64,000 nt of DNA, taken from positions 310,001 to 374,000 of the forward strand of contig CAWGOZ010000021.1 in assembly GCA_963824345.1 (NCBI GenBank), in the 5' to 3' direction. Source of the stretch: Palsa-89 sp963824345. Its GTDB lineage: Bacteria; Acidobacteriota; Terriglobia; Bryobacterales; Bryobacteraceae. Under the pieces are notes generated by a model. That model did not search any database and was not told the DNA's origin. It saw nothing but the letters and a program-made list of their open reading frames with translations. The translations under genes were made by a program, and so were the position numbers. Shown one piece after another: positions 20,363 through 30,500 of the stretch. Numbering within the stretch: the stretch's first letter is position 1; every line of letters starts with the position of its first letter.

Positions 20363-21321
20363 TTCGCGGGCTCCTTGGCGGAAGTTTTTGGCGGCGCGGC
20401 GTCATCGTGCTCATCCTCGAACTTCTTGAGGAAGATGCGCGGTGGAGGAATCGTCATGGTCTTCAGCTTCTCGCGATACTCCGGATACATCGTCTCGGCC
20501 CCGCCACGGGTGGCTGCGAAAGGGATGCCGTACGCGGTTGAGAATTCGGTCACCACCGTGTTGGTCCCCGGCAAGTGATGCGGCACCCAACCGTAAGGGC
20601 GCGGAATTTCGGGCGCAGGCTGGCACGCGGCTCCGTAGGCATGCGGGGGCGCAAGCGGCTGATACGGATTCCACTCGAAACTTTCGGTTCTCAGCAAAGG
20701 CTCGGTGAGGTAGATCGGATCGTACGCCAGCGTCGTGACGGTGAGGTACTTGTCGTGCAGATCGAAGAATTCGGTCAGCGTCGCGTTGTCGTTGAACGAG
20801 ATGCCGTTGCGGCGGAGGTAGCCGGCCTTGATGTGCGTGGTTACTACCTTTAGCGTGTCGCCTTCCCACGCGCCAGTGGAGAATCCGCCCCAGGTGTGGG
20901 CGGCGAATTTGGAGGGATGCGGGCGGCCGTCCATCCAAATCACTCTGGTCGCGCCGCCAAACGTGCCGTCAATCACGTAAGCCACGAGACGGCCGGTGGA
21001 GGGATTTATGTCCGCGTGAATGTTCAAATTGGCGGGCCCACGCATGCTGTAGATGGCATTGTGCGGAATGCACTGGTGCTCCATCACGGAGACCAGATCG
21101 GCGTCCCAGGAATCCGCGTGATAGCGGGCGGCGTCGTTGATCGGGATGCCGGTGTAATCGCCGGGAGGCGGCCCGGGGTCGGTTCGCTCGAGTTCGTCCT
21201 CGTGATACATGCCGGTCCACAGCCCCACCAGGCTGAAGCCGGTTGGCGTCTCATCGCGCTGCGCCAGAGCGGCCGCGCACGTCAAAATCACAAACGCCAA
21301 CAAGGAACCGAATCTCCGCAT
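20359..21321 (-). CDS. Exported family C protein (SGEW family), copy C2
   Basis: This 320-residue protein has its start at ATG 21321 behind AAGGAG and begins a signal peptide (MRRFGSLLAFVILTCAAALA). An upstream in-frame start is rejected for that reason. Family C landmarks are FSLVGLWTGMYHED, GDYTGIPINDAAR, QCIPHNAIYSMRGP, VIWMDGRPHPSKFAAHTWGG, THIKAGYLRRNGISFNDNA, HLPGTNTVVTEF and RGGAETMYPEY. It lacks the C-terminal Cys cluster of C1, C3 and C4 and ends in a charged tail (FEDEHDDAA). It is the first gene of C2-B2-A2, divergent from the ComEC-like hydrolase with 91 bp between the starts. Confidence 0.78.
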   Translation of the reverse strand: MRRFGSLLAFVILTCAAALAQRDETPTGFSLVGLWTGMYHEDELERTDPGPPPGDYTGIPINDAARYHADSWDADLVSVMEHQCIPHNAIYSMRGPANLNIHADINPSTGRLVAYVIDGTFGGATRVIWMDGRPHPSKFAAHTWGGFSTGAWEGDTLKVVTTHIKAGYLRRNGISFNDNATLTEFFDLHDKYLTVTTLAYDPIYLTEPLLRTESFEWNPYQPLAPPHAYGAACQPAPEIPRPYGWVPHHLPGTNTVVTEFSTAYGIPFAATRGGAETMYPEYREKLKTMTIPPPRIFLKKFEDEHDDAAPPKTSAKEPAK

Positions 21322-21412
21322 AGAGCTCCTTCCGGCCGCAACCCATTGCGGCGCGAAAAAATCATTGTATATTGTTTGTGGGCTTGCTTGCAGTCCTTCG
21401 GAGGTCAAGACG

Positions 21413-22450
21413 ATGAAACTCTTCGTGCTCGCAATCACACTATTCTGCTGCGGTCTCATGGCCGCGCCGCAAGAACTCAACATTTATCTGGTAGACGTGG
21501 AAGGCGGCGGGGGCACCCTCATCGTGGGTCCCTCGGGCGAGTCCCTGCTGATCGACACCGGTATTCCCGGAGCCGAGGGCCGGGATCCCAAACGCATCCA
21601 CGATCTTGCCGTGAATGTCGCCCACTTGAAGAAGATCGACTATCTGCTCATTACCCACTACCACGGAGATCATATTGGCGGGGCGCCGGAGTTGTCCAGG
21701 CTCATGCCGATCGGAAAGTATCTGGACCACGGGGATTTAACCATCGAGACCGAAAAGCCCGCCATGATCGAACTGTGGAACAACTATAAAGCGGTGGCCG
21801 GCGACAACCGGACGATTCTGAAACCGGGAGACAAGATTCCGCTGAAGGGCGTGAACATCTCCGTGGTTTCCGCTGCGGGAAAATTCATCACGAAACCGCT
21901 CAAAGGCGGTGGGCCGAACCAGGCCTTGTGCGAAAACGCGCAACAAAAGGGCATCGATCAAGACCCCGAGAATGGTTCCAGTGTGGGAATCGTGCTGAAC
22001 TATGGTCCTTTCCGCTTCGTCAACCTGGGAGATCTGCCCTGGCTGCAGGAGCAGCAACTGGCCTGCCCGGTAAACCTGATCGGTCCCGTGGACGTCTACC
22101 AGACCACGCATCATGGCCTGGATCGCTCGGGATCTCCGCAGCTGGTTTGGGCCCTCCAGCCACGCGTGGCGGTAATGAATAATGGTTCCCGCAAGGGCGG
22201 AGCGCAGGTCACCTTCGAAACTCTTCGTAAATCCCCAGGCTTTCAAGACCTTTGGCAAGGACACTACTCCTTAAACGCGGATAAAGCAATCCAAAGTGAC
22301 GAAAAGATGATCGCCAATATGGAGCCGACCGGCGAATGCAAAGGCAATTGGCTTCAAATCAAGGTGCAATCTAGCGGCAAGTACACGGTGACCAATAGCC
22401 GGAATAACTTCAGCAAGACGTATTCGTCGAGGCTTTCACCGGGAACCTGA
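21413..22450 (+). CDS. Exported ComEC/Rec2-like MBL-fold hydrolase
   Basis: This 345-residue protein has its start at ATG 21413 behind GGAGG, followed by a signal peptide (MKLFVLAITLFCCGLMAAP). The MBL core is of the ComEC C-terminal type: YLVDVEGGGGTLI, LLIDTGI, the intact metal motif LITHYHGDHIGG (about residue 88), NLGDLPW, and TTHHGLDRSGS. It therefore keeps all HxHxDH ligands, unlike most family B proteins nearby. Homologues are called metal-dependent hydrolases of uncertain substrate; ComEC domains act on nucleic acid, but this stand-alone exported form need not. It converges with the VOC gene and overlaps its end by 15 bp. Confidence 0.85.
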   Translation: MKLFVLAITLFCCGLMAAPQELNIYLVDVEGGGGTLIVGPSGESLLIDTGIPGAEGRDPKRIHDLAVNVAHLKKIDYLLITHYHGDHIGGAPELSRLMPIGKYLDHGDLTIETEKPAMIELWNNYKAVAGDNRTILKPGDKIPLKGVNISVVSAAGKFITKPLKGGGPNQALCENAQQKGIDQDPENGSSVGIVLNYGPFRFVNLGDLPWLQEQQLACPVNLIGPVDVYQTTHHGLDRSGSPQLVWALQPRVAVMNNGSRKGGAQVTFETLRKSPGFQDLWQGHYSLNADKAIQSDEKMIANMEPTGECKGNWLQIKVQSSGKYTVTNSRNNFSKTYSSRLSPGT

Positions 22451-23422
22451 TTCCACCAGCTCGATGGCTTCTCGGCTGGGTCCTTCGATCATGACCGCGC
22501 GCGTGTCGCCGAGCCGGTAGGGTTTCGTCAGGAATTTTACTCCTTCGCGGTGCAGCTTGGCGATCCACGCATCCAGATCGGCGACACTGAGCGCGAAGTG
22601 ATCCAACACGTGGCCGCGGCTGGGGGCCAGTGGCGTTTCGTGCTGCTGGACGTGCCAGATCACTTGGATGTCGTCGAAAGTGACGCCCGCCAGCTGGCGC
22701 AACATTCCTTCGCGCTCCAGCGAAACCCAGGAACGCTCCGGGAGCGGGACCTTGCAATTGGCCGCGCTCAGCGGCGTGGGTCCGGCAGTCGAAGTGGGAG
22801 TGCCGCCCAGATGCTGCTGGTACCACAGGCGGGCACAGAAAGGATCCCGCTCGAAAAGGTGTACGTGATTCAGATACTCCACCGTATCGTTCCCGTTGAA
22901 CTCGATGAGCGCGCCGTCGGGACCTTCGAAAAAGCCAAAGCCCGCGCCATGGGTGGGCTGCATGCCCTGGGCCTTGGCGTCCGCGATCTGCGCTTTGGTG
23001 CGGCCGAACGTGTCACCGTAGCCGGGCCAAGTGTCGCTGCTGACGAAGACCGTGCCGCCTTCGTCGGTCGTGAACATCGGCACCAGGTGGACCTCCTTGC
23101 GCTGCTCGAAAAGCGCCAAACTCTTGTGCACATCCAGCACCCGCCAGCCGAAATGCCACAGCGCGGTCTGCGGCTGCGTGGGAGGAGCGGACTTCACCTT
23201 GTGGAACAGCACCCAGACGTTTCCCGCTTTCAACGCTGGCTGGCCGGCGAAGCTGGATTTCACCGTGCTCGGAAACTGGCGCGTGTAGAAATCGATGGCG
23301 GTCTCCGGATCGACGGAGTTCAAATGCACATGGTGGAAGCCGGGCGGAGGGAGCGGGGCTTGCGCTTGGCCATTCAAAGCCAGCATAGAGCTGAAAACGC
23401 CAGCCCAAACTAGGATTTTCAT
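22436..23422 (-). CDS. Exported VOC-family (glyoxalase/dioxygenase fold) protein 1
   Basis: This 328-residue protein has its start at MKILVWAGVFSSMLALNG, a signal peptide. Two vicinal-oxygen-chelate modules are seen. The N-terminal one begins FHHVHLNSVDPETAIDFYTR (about residue 28), and the C-terminal one DHFALSVADLDAWIAKL with a final acidic ligand region (REAIELVE). Family members bind a divalent metal with His/Glu and include glyoxalases and extradiol dioxygenases. The substrate is unknown and an exported VOC protein is uncommon. It is a tandem paralogue of the next gene, 34 bp upstream of it. Confidence 0.82.
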   Translation of the reverse strand: MKILVWAGVFSSMLALNGQAQAPLPPPGFHHVHLNSVDPETAIDFYTRQFPSTVKSSFAGQPALKAGNVWVLFHKVKSAPPTQPQTALWHFGWRVLDVHKSLALFEQRKEVHLVPMFTTDEGGTVFVSSDTWPGYGDTFGRTKAQIADAKAQGMQPTHGAGFGFFEGPDGALIEFNGNDTVEYLNHVHLFERDPFCARLWYQQHLGGTPTSTAGPTPLSAANCKVPLPERSWVSLEREGMLRQLAGVTFDDIQVIWHVQQHETPLAPSRGHVLDHFALSVADLDAWIAKLHREGVKFLTKPYRLGDTRAVMIEGPSREAIELVESGSR

Positions 23423-23456
23423 CGTATGCAAATTATACACTCGGTCTGTAATGTGG

Positions 23457-24434
23457 TTACTTGATCTCCACCAGCTCGATGGCTTCGCGGCTCGGGCCTT
23501 CAATCATCACCGCGCGCGTGTCGCCTAGCGGATGCGGCTTCGTCAGGAATTTAACGCCCTCGCGGTGCAGCTTGGCGATCCAGGCGTTCAGGTCGGCCAC
23601 GCTGAGAGCGAAGTGATCCATCACGTGGCCGCGGCTGGGGGCCAGCGGCGTTTCATTCTGCTGTACGTGCCAGGTGACCGCCACGTCGCTAAAAGTGACG
23701 CCGGCAGGCTGGCGCAACATACCGCCGCGCTCCAGCGAAGGCCAGGACAGTTCGGGTCGCGGGACTTTGCAGTTGGCTTCCGAGACCGGCTCTGTTCCGG
23801 CGGCTGCGACTGTCGGCGCGGCATTGAGATGCTGCTGGTACCAAAGCTGGGCGCACAGAGGGTCCTTCTCGAAAAGGTGCACGTGATTGAAGCGCTCCAC
23901 CGGAAGGTTGCCCTGGTACTCGATGATGGCGCCGTCCGGACCTTCGATGTATCCGAAGCCGCCGCCGTGAGTGGGCTGAATTCCCTGGGCCAGGGCGTCC
24001 GCGATCTGCGATTTGGTGCGGCCCAGTGATCCGCCAAAGCCCGGCCAGGTGTCGCTGCTGACGAAGACGGTGCCACCTTCGTCCGTCGTATATAGCGGCA
24101 ACAGCCGGACCTCCGTACGCTGCTGGAACAACGCCATGCTCCGATGCAGGTCGGCGACATGCCAGCCAAAATGCCAGAGCGCTGTCTGCGGCTGGGTGGG
24201 AGGCTGGGCCTTCACCTTGTCAAACAGCACCAATACATTGCCCGCCTTCAGCGCCGCCAGACCCGCGAAGCTGGTTTTCGCGGTACTCGGAAACTGCCGT
24301 ACGTAGAACTCGATCGCGGCATCCGGATCGACCGAGTTCAAGTGCAGGTGGTGGAAGCCGGGCGTGGGCAGCGGAACCTGGGCAAAGGCTGCCGTCGCCG
24401 GTATCAGGGCAAGCGATAGCGCGGCAAGCCTCAA
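23457..24434 (-). CDS. Exported VOC-family protein 2 (tandem paralogue)
   Basis: This 325-residue protein has a signal peptide (MRLAALSLALIPATAAFA) and the same two VOC modules: FHHLHLNSVDPDAAIEFYVR and DHFALSVADLNAWIAKL, ending REAIELVE. It is very similar to VOC protein 1 along its whole length, with differences concentrated in the middle segment near residue 225 (the region after LWYQQHL). It overlaps the upstream Tat-exported TIM-barrel gene by 4 bp (ATGA), so the three form one operon. Confidence 0.82.
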   Translation of the reverse strand: MRLAALSLALIPATAAFAQVPLPTPGFHHLHLNSVDPDAAIEFYVRQFPSTAKTSFAGLAALKAGNVLVLFDKVKAQPPTQPQTALWHFGWHVADLHRSMALFQQRTEVRLLPLYTTDEGGTVFVSSDTWPGFGGSLGRTKSQIADALAQGIQPTHGGGFGYIEGPDGAIIEYQGNLPVERFNHVHLFEKDPLCAQLWYQQHLNAAPTVAAAGTEPVSEANCKVPRPELSWPSLERGGMLRQPAGVTFSDVAVTWHVQQNETPLAPSRGHVMDHFALSVADLNAWIAKLHREGVKFLTKPHPLGDTRAVMIEGPSREAIELVEIK

Positions 24435-25414
24435 GCCTTCTCCGGCCGCAACGAGGCTTCGAGCTTTTCGATCACGTATTTGCGCCGAAACTCCATGTTC
24501 TCCGGGATGGTCCCATCGCCGGGCCGCAGCGGATCGTAATCCAGCGATATCCAGCCGTCGTATCCCTGACGCCGCAGCGCCGCGACAACACCAGCAAAGT
24601 CTACACCACCGGTTCCGAGTTGCTTGTACAAATTGTCCTTTTCATGCTCCGCTCTGCTGGGCGCCGGCCCCTTCCAACCGGATTTCGCTGGACTGTATTT
24701 CACGATGACGTCTTTCAGGTGAACGTCGCCGATGCGGGGAAACCAATCGTTCACGAACTTGATCGGATCGGTTCCACCCAGGCTCAAGTGCGCCGTATCG
24801 GCAACCATGAACACATAGCGCGGGTCGGTGAGATCCATAATGCGCTTCACTTCGGCGTGGTCGGTATCGATCAGCGTCCAATTATGCGGATGGAAGGTAA
24901 ACCGCACGCCTGCGTCGTGGCAGCCCTTGCCGATTTCATTAAGCGTTTTTGCCAGAACGCTCATCTCTTCGGTTGTCCACCAGTTCGGTACCGGATGAGC
25001 GGCCATGTCTCGCCAGGTGAGGTTTACTTTCAGCACGCGCCCGCCGCACACGGCGACGTGATCCTTCGCCAAAGCGATGTTGTCGGCCACGGTAGCGCGA
25101 ACCGCATCGGGATTCTTGGGATTATAGTAGTCGCCTCCACCCCAATAATTCGCGCACGCAATATCATACTTGTCCATACGCTTCTTCAGCTCTTTGGCGC
25201 TGCCGCAGGTTTTCTCCAGATCCAATGTGGCTTCCACTCCCTGGAACCCATAGTCCGAGATCGTCTTCAGCGTGTAATCGGGTTGGCCGTCCATGTTTCG
25301 GAACATACCCGACGTGCATGCCCAGCGGAACTTGTCCCCAGGCATGGCTTGAGCAGTCCGAAAAGCGGCAGCAGCGGCGATGCTCGCCTTTAGAAAATCG
25401 CGACGATTCAACAT
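24431..25414 (-). CDS. Tat-exported sugar-phosphate isomerase/epimerase-like TIM barrel
   Basis: This 327-residue xylose-isomerase-like protein has a twin-arginine leader (MLNRRDFLKASIAAAAAF). Likely metal ligands are FTFHPHNW (about residue 170), VADTAHLSLGG (205), GDVHLKD (230) and WISLDYD near the end. The Tat signal implies the protein is folded with its metal before export. Related genes often take part in inositol or sugar catabolism, but the substrate cannot be told here. It is the first gene of an operon with the two VOC proteins and divergent from regulator 1 (109 bp apart). Confidence 0.83.
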   Translation of the reverse strand: MLNRRDFLKASIAAAAAFRTAQAMPGDKFRWACTSGMFRNMDGQPDYTLKTISDYGFQGVEATLDLEKTCGSAKELKKRMDKYDIACANYWGGGDYYNPKNPDAVRATVADNIALAKDHVAVCGGRVLKVNLTWRDMAAHPVPNWWTTEEMSVLAKTLNEIGKGCHDAGVRFTFHPHNWTLIDTDHAEVKRIMDLTDPRYVFMVADTAHLSLGGTDPIKFVNDWFPRIGDVHLKDVIVKYSPAKSGWKGPAPSRAEHEKDNLYKQLGTGGVDFAGVVAALRRQGYDGWISLDYDPLRPGDGTIPENMEFRRKYVIEKLEASLRPEKA

Positions 25415-25523
25415 TGAATCTCCCTTCGAGCATTAGCTTTTCACGAAAGCAGTTATTTTTCAAGGGGACCATGGGGTCGTGATAGAATTCACCTGAGTTG
25501 AAGCCCAACCGGCAGATCTGGCG

Positions 25524-27431
25524 ATGAATCCCGGTGAGATTCGCGAGCAGTTGAATCGAATCCTTTCTTCCCACACGTTTCGCTCCGCCGAAAGGGAAAA
25601 GGCGCTTCTCCGCTACGTTGTCGACTTGACGATCGACGGACGGGGCGCCGAACTCAAGGAATTCAAGATCGGCGTCGAGGCCTTTGAGCGTGGCGAGAGA
25701 TTCGACCCTCGCCGCGACACCATCGTGCGCACCGAGGCGCGGAATGTGCGCCGCCGTCTGGCGCGCTACTACGAAGAAGAGGGGCACGGCGATCCGATCC
25801 GGATCGAATTGCCCAAGGGCGGCTATGCGCCCCAATTCGTTGAATCCCCGTTAAACGACCCGGCGGTGATTCCGGAACCGCAGGCTGCCGTGGCGGACGC
25901 GTCAAAAGTGGATGCGTCGCCGGTGCATGCGCCAAAGCTAAAACGCTGGTGGGTGGTGGGGCTGGCAGGAGCGGCCATGATCGTTGCGATCGCGGCGCTG
26001 TGGGCCAATGGACCCTCGTTTAGCCGGTCTCGGGCCGTGGATGCGGCTTCGATTGCGGTGCTGCCGTTCCAGGATTTGAGCGGGGGCCGGGACAAAGAAG
26101 GCGAGATACTCAGCGACGGGCTGACCGAAGAGCTGATCGAATCGCTGGCGCGCATCCCGCATCTGCGGGTGGTGGCGCGGGCGTCGGTTTTTTCCTACCG
26201 GGGCCGAGCCGCGGCTGTGGATATCCGCAAAGCGGGGCGGGAGATGAGCGTCCGCAACATCCTGGAGGGGAGCATCCGCATCTCCAACGGGCGGGTGCGA
26301 ATCGTGGCGCAGTTGGAAGATACAACCAACGGCTATCAGTTGTGGTCGCAGAGTTTCGACCGGAAGTTTGACGACCTGCTGGCGGTGCAGGATCAGATCT
26401 CGACGGCCATCATGCAGTCGCTGGGGGTACAGTTAACGGGAGCGGCCAATCTGAAAACGGGTGCATCGCCGTCGCCGGCGGCGTATCAGGATTTTTTGCA
26501 GGGCCTGTATTTTCTGAACCAGAGCACGGCGGAAAATATCCGCACGTCCATCCATTACTTCGACCGGGCGGTGGCCTCCGATCCGGGTTTTGCGCCGGCC
26601 TACAGCGGGCTGGCGGCGGGCTACGCCGCGATTGTCGGCTACACGTCCACTCCATCGCAGGAAGTAATTCCGCAGATTCGAGCGGCCGCCACCAAGGCGC
26701 TGCAACTGGACGACACACTGGGAGAAGCGCACCTGTTTCTGGCGCGAGCAGATACCTACGAGGACAACTGGGCTGAAGCGGGCAAGGAATACTGGCGCGC
26801 GCTGGAGCTGAGTCCCGGCAGTGCGGCCGTGCACCGCTATTATGGCGATTACCTGCTGCGCACCGGCCATCTGGAAGAAGCGCTAGCCGAAGGGCGAATC
26901 GCCCTGGAGTTGGATCCGCTCTCTCCAAAGATGGCTCGCTTCGTGGGCGAGATGCTGTATTATCTGGGGCGATACGATGACTCGGTCGCTCAGTTGCAGA
27001 AAGCGCTGGAGCTGAATCCCGCTTCCGGCCTGCTTCATCAGGAATTGGGTCTGGTTTACATGAGCCGGCCGGCCAGCTATAAGCAGGGCATCGTCGAAAG
27101 CGAACGGGCGCGCGACTTGATGGAAGGCGATCCTTGGATCACCAGCCAACTGGGTTACGCCTACGCGCTGGCAGGCAGGACGGCGGACGCTCGCGATATC
27201 TTGCGGGGGTTGGAGGCCGGCCCCGAGGATCATGTCCGGGCCTTGGCTGTCGCGCGGGTATACACGGGCCTGGGAGATCGGGACCGCGCCATCGCCTGGT
27301 TGAAGAAAGCTATCGATCAGCACGATGTCAACCTCTACCTGGCCTCCGATCCGGTGTACGCGCCTCTCCGCGCCGATCCACGGCTTCAGCAAGCCGGGCT
27401 TCGTGCGCCAGCCCTGGTTCCAATTCCTTAG
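25524..27431 (+). CDS. Membrane-anchored winged-helix / TolB-like / TPR regulator 1
   Basis: This 635-residue one-component regulator has a ToxR/CadC-like layout. Residues 1-108 form an N-terminal winged-helix-type DNA-binding region (RILSSHTFRSAEREKALLRY, DTIVRTEARNVRRRLARYYE, IELPKGGYAPQF). A Pro/Ala linker leads to one membrane helix near residues 140-160 (VVGLAGAAMIVAIAALWA). A FlgO/TolB-like domain (SIAVLPFQDLSGG to about 305) and a series of TPR repeats to the C-terminus follow, all outside the cytoplasm. It lies 152 bp upstream of receptor 2, whose promoter has TTCAC repeats. I infer it senses periplasmic state and controls that promoter. The central 840 bp is almost identical to regulator 2. 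Confidence 0.85.
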   Translation: MNPGEIREQLNRILSSHTFRSAEREKALLRYVVDLTIDGRGAELKEFKIGVEAFERGERFDPRRDTIVRTEARNVRRRLARYYEEEGHGDPIRIELPKGGYAPQFVESPLNDPAVIPEPQAAVADASKVDASPVHAPKLKRWWVVGLAGAAMIVAIAALWANGPSFSRSRAVDAASIAVLPFQDLSGGRDKEGEILSDGLTEELIESLARIPHLRVVARASVFSYRGRAAAVDIRKAGREMSVRNILEGSIRISNGRVRIVAQLEDTTNGYQLWSQSFDRKFDDLLAVQDQISTAIMQSLGVQLTGAANLKTGASPSPAAYQDFLQGLYFLNQSTAENIRTSIHYFDRAVASDPGFAPAYSGLAAGYAAIVGYTSTPSQEVIPQIRAAATKALQLDDTLGEAHLFLARADTYEDNWAEAGKEYWRALELSPGSAAVHRYYGDYLLRTGHLEEALAEGRIALELDPLSPKMARFVGEMLYYLGRYDDSVAQLQKALELNPASGLLHQELGLVYMSRPASYKQGIVESERARDLMEGDPWITSQLGYAYALAGRTADARDILRGLEAGPEDHVRALAVARVYTGLGDRDRAIAWLKKAIDQHDVNLYLASDPVYAPLRADPRLQQAGLRAPALVPIP

Positions 27432-27436
27432 GTGTC

Positions 27437-27526
27437 TTCACGTTAAACCTCTCTTTTCATTCACGTTAAAGTTCACTCCAATTCACACGCCTCGGCATTG
27501 CCAAAGAAGAGCAGCCGCTTTAACAT
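27437..27526 (+). promoter_or_regulatory. Receptor 2 promoter with phased TTCAC repeats
   Basis: TTCAC occurs at 27437, 27460, 27472 and 27482. The last three have the 12-bp and 10-bp spacing found at three other promoters in this window. A -35 TTGCCA starts at 27498, 16 bp after the last repeat, and a -10 TAACAT at 27521-27526 follows a 17-bp spacer. Direct repeats one helical turn apart, abutting a -35, are the site type of PhoB/OmpR-like winged-helix activators. Confidence 0.6.
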
Positions 27527-27583
27527 ACTCTGGAACCTTTCTGAAAAGGCGGCAGTTTCATCAACCAGGTGAGTTGGGGGACT

Positions 27584-30500
27584 ATGAAAAATTTCTTTGG
27601 GAAAAATTTCTTTGGATGGATATGCTTCTTGAGTCTGGCCTCGATGGCGCTGGGCCAGACGGCCGGAACGGGCGCTCTCACTGGAACCATCACGGATCCG
27701 ACCGGCGCTGTGATACCAAAGGTGACCGTCACGGCCACCAACACCGACACCGGCCAGGCCCGCACCGCCGTGACCAGCAGCGACGGGGCGTACACCATCA
27801 GCCTCTTGCCTCCGGGCACCTACAAAGTGACTTTTTCGGCCACCGGTTTCAAAACGGCTGAGACCGACGCTGTTCGGATCAACGTTACGGAAACACCCGT
27901 GCTGGATCGCCGTCTGGAGGTCGGTTCGCAGACCGAACAGGTCACGGTGGCGGCCAACGTCGAAGCGCTGCAGACTGCCACGTCCTCGCTCGGAACCGTT
28001 GTGGGACAACGCGCCGTGTCCGAATTGCCTCTCTCTACGCGCAACTACACCCAGTTGATCGGCTTGGTGGCGGGTGTCAGTGCTGCGGTGAACAATGCGT
28101 CCGCGGTGGGGAACGGATCGCAAGACGTATTTGTGAATGGCCTGGATGCCGCCCACAACAACTATCAGATGGATGGCGTGTCCATCACGCCGATCGGCGG
28201 GGGCAGCCCCATCCAGTCTTTCTATGGCGGGATTGGGATTCCCAGTCCCGACGCCATCAGCGAATTCAAGATTCAGACTTCGTCCTATGACGCCGGCTAC
28301 GGACGCAATCCGGGCGCGAACGTCAACGTCATTACCAAATCCGGCACCAACGCGTGGCATGGAACCGCGTTCGAGTTCTTCCGGAATACGGATCTGAATG
28401 CCAACGATTTCTTTGCGAATCGCTCGGGCGTGGGAAAACAACCTTTGGACCAGAACCAGTTTGGCGGCGTGCTCGGTGGCCCTATCAAGAAGGACAAGCT
28501 GTTTATCTTTGGCTCCTATCAATACACCACCAGCAAAAACGCAGTGGACCCCACCGGCTTCTCCAGCGGGGCCACGCTGCCACCGATTCCGCTAGGCGAC
28601 CGCAACGCACCAGGTTTCCAGGCGGCCCTCGGCGCGGCGTTCTGTAACCAACCCACGTATAGCGAGAAGATCGGCCTGGGAGGGGTCCAGGTAGCCTGCA
28701 ATGGATCCAACATCAATCCTGTCGCGCTCGCCATCCTCAGACTCCAGCTTCCGAATGGAAACTACTTGATTCCCAGTTCCACCGACGGTAAATATCAAAC
28801 TCAAACGTTTATCGATCCCACCACGTACAACGAGCCGCAATACCTGATCAATGGCGATTACCTGGTCAATTCCAAGAACACCATAGCCACGCGGTTCTTC
28901 TATTCAAACGAGCACCAGGTGCAAGGCTTTAATTGCGCGATTGTCCCCAGCACATGCTTACCCGGCGCGGGCGAGAATGACCATTTCAGAGACATCAACT
29001 CGGTGTTGAGGCTGACTTCCATTCTCACCAACACATTAGTGAACGAGGCGCATATGTCGTTCGAGCGGAACGTCTCAGACATAGGGACCAATTGGAAATT
29101 CACCGACTCAGAGGTAGGAATCTCACCGGTCAATCCGACGCTGAATGTCCTGGCCCCGATTACCGTTCTCGGAGTGTTCGATTCGGGCGGCCAAGGCGAA
29201 CCAAGCTACGACTTTAACAATACGTGGCAATGGGGCGATCAGATCTCCTGGACGCACGGCAAACATTCCATTCGCGCCGGAGGGGAGTTCGAGCACAATC
29301 AGTGGCCGTGGACTTTCCAAGGAATAGCCAAGGGCTGGATGCTGTTTGAAACCTTCCCGGACTTCCTGTTGGGCCAGGCGGGTTGTGCGGCGGGCACCTT
29401 TCCAACCACCTGCAATACCCAAAATCCCGGGAACACCAACGGAACTCCTTTGAGCAATATCATCGCAACGGTTCTCGCGACGCGAACTCCTCCGGATGGC
29501 ATCGTCCATCAGTATCTGATCAACGATGCCAACGCCTTCATTCAGGATGATTTCAAGGTCACATCACGCCTGACCGTCAATCTCGGATTGCGCTGGGAGT
29601 ACGACGGTTTCCCAAGCGACGCCTACGGAAACCTGACGAATATCTGGTTGAGCAAGATACAAACCGTTCCGGTCCCTGGGAGCACGCCAGCCACGGGAAC
29701 CTACGCGGGATTTGTCGTTCCGGAAAATTACCACGGCATACCGTTGCCTACCGGCGTCTACACCAACTACAACAACGGCCCCACGCCGCATAGCGCACCT
29801 TGGGATAACTTTGCACCGCGCATCGGGTTCGCCTGGCAGCCGCAAGGTACTGGCAAGCTGGTGGTGCGCGGCGGTTATGGCTATTTCTACGACCGCGTCA
29901 ACGGCAACGCGCTGATCCATGCCTATGAACAGAGTCCCCCCTACTCGCTGACCTTGGATAACTCAGGTCCCGACCTGGCCTATGCCACCGAAGCGAACCC
30001 TTATCCCTCTACGCCCTTGGGGTGGGGAACCCCCCGCTGGGTGAACTTCGCCACGGGCGCGTCTTCCAACCTCTCCTATGCATTTATGCCCCAGAATTTC
30101 ACCACGCCTCTGGTGCAAAGCTACAACCTGAACATCCAGTATCAACTGGCGCCCACTTGGGTGCTGGAACTGGGGTACGCCGGGTCGCACGGTATTCACC
30201 TGGTGGATTCCGGGCGCCAGGTCAATACCGCGCTGTTAGCCAGTCCCAGCGATCCCATCAACGGGATCACGACCAACACGGTTGAAAACGAATCGCTGCG
30301 CGTACCGTATCTCGGTTTTGCGCCGAACGGCCTGCAACAGAATGGTTCCGATGGAGACATGAAGTACAACAGCCTTCAGATCACCCTGCGCAAGCAGTTC
30401 TCGCGCGGATTTCAAATGCAGGCAGCCTATAGCTGGTCCAGGGTGTTTACCAATCTTCAGGCCAATATATCTCAATCCGGCAATAACATGAACAGTAACG

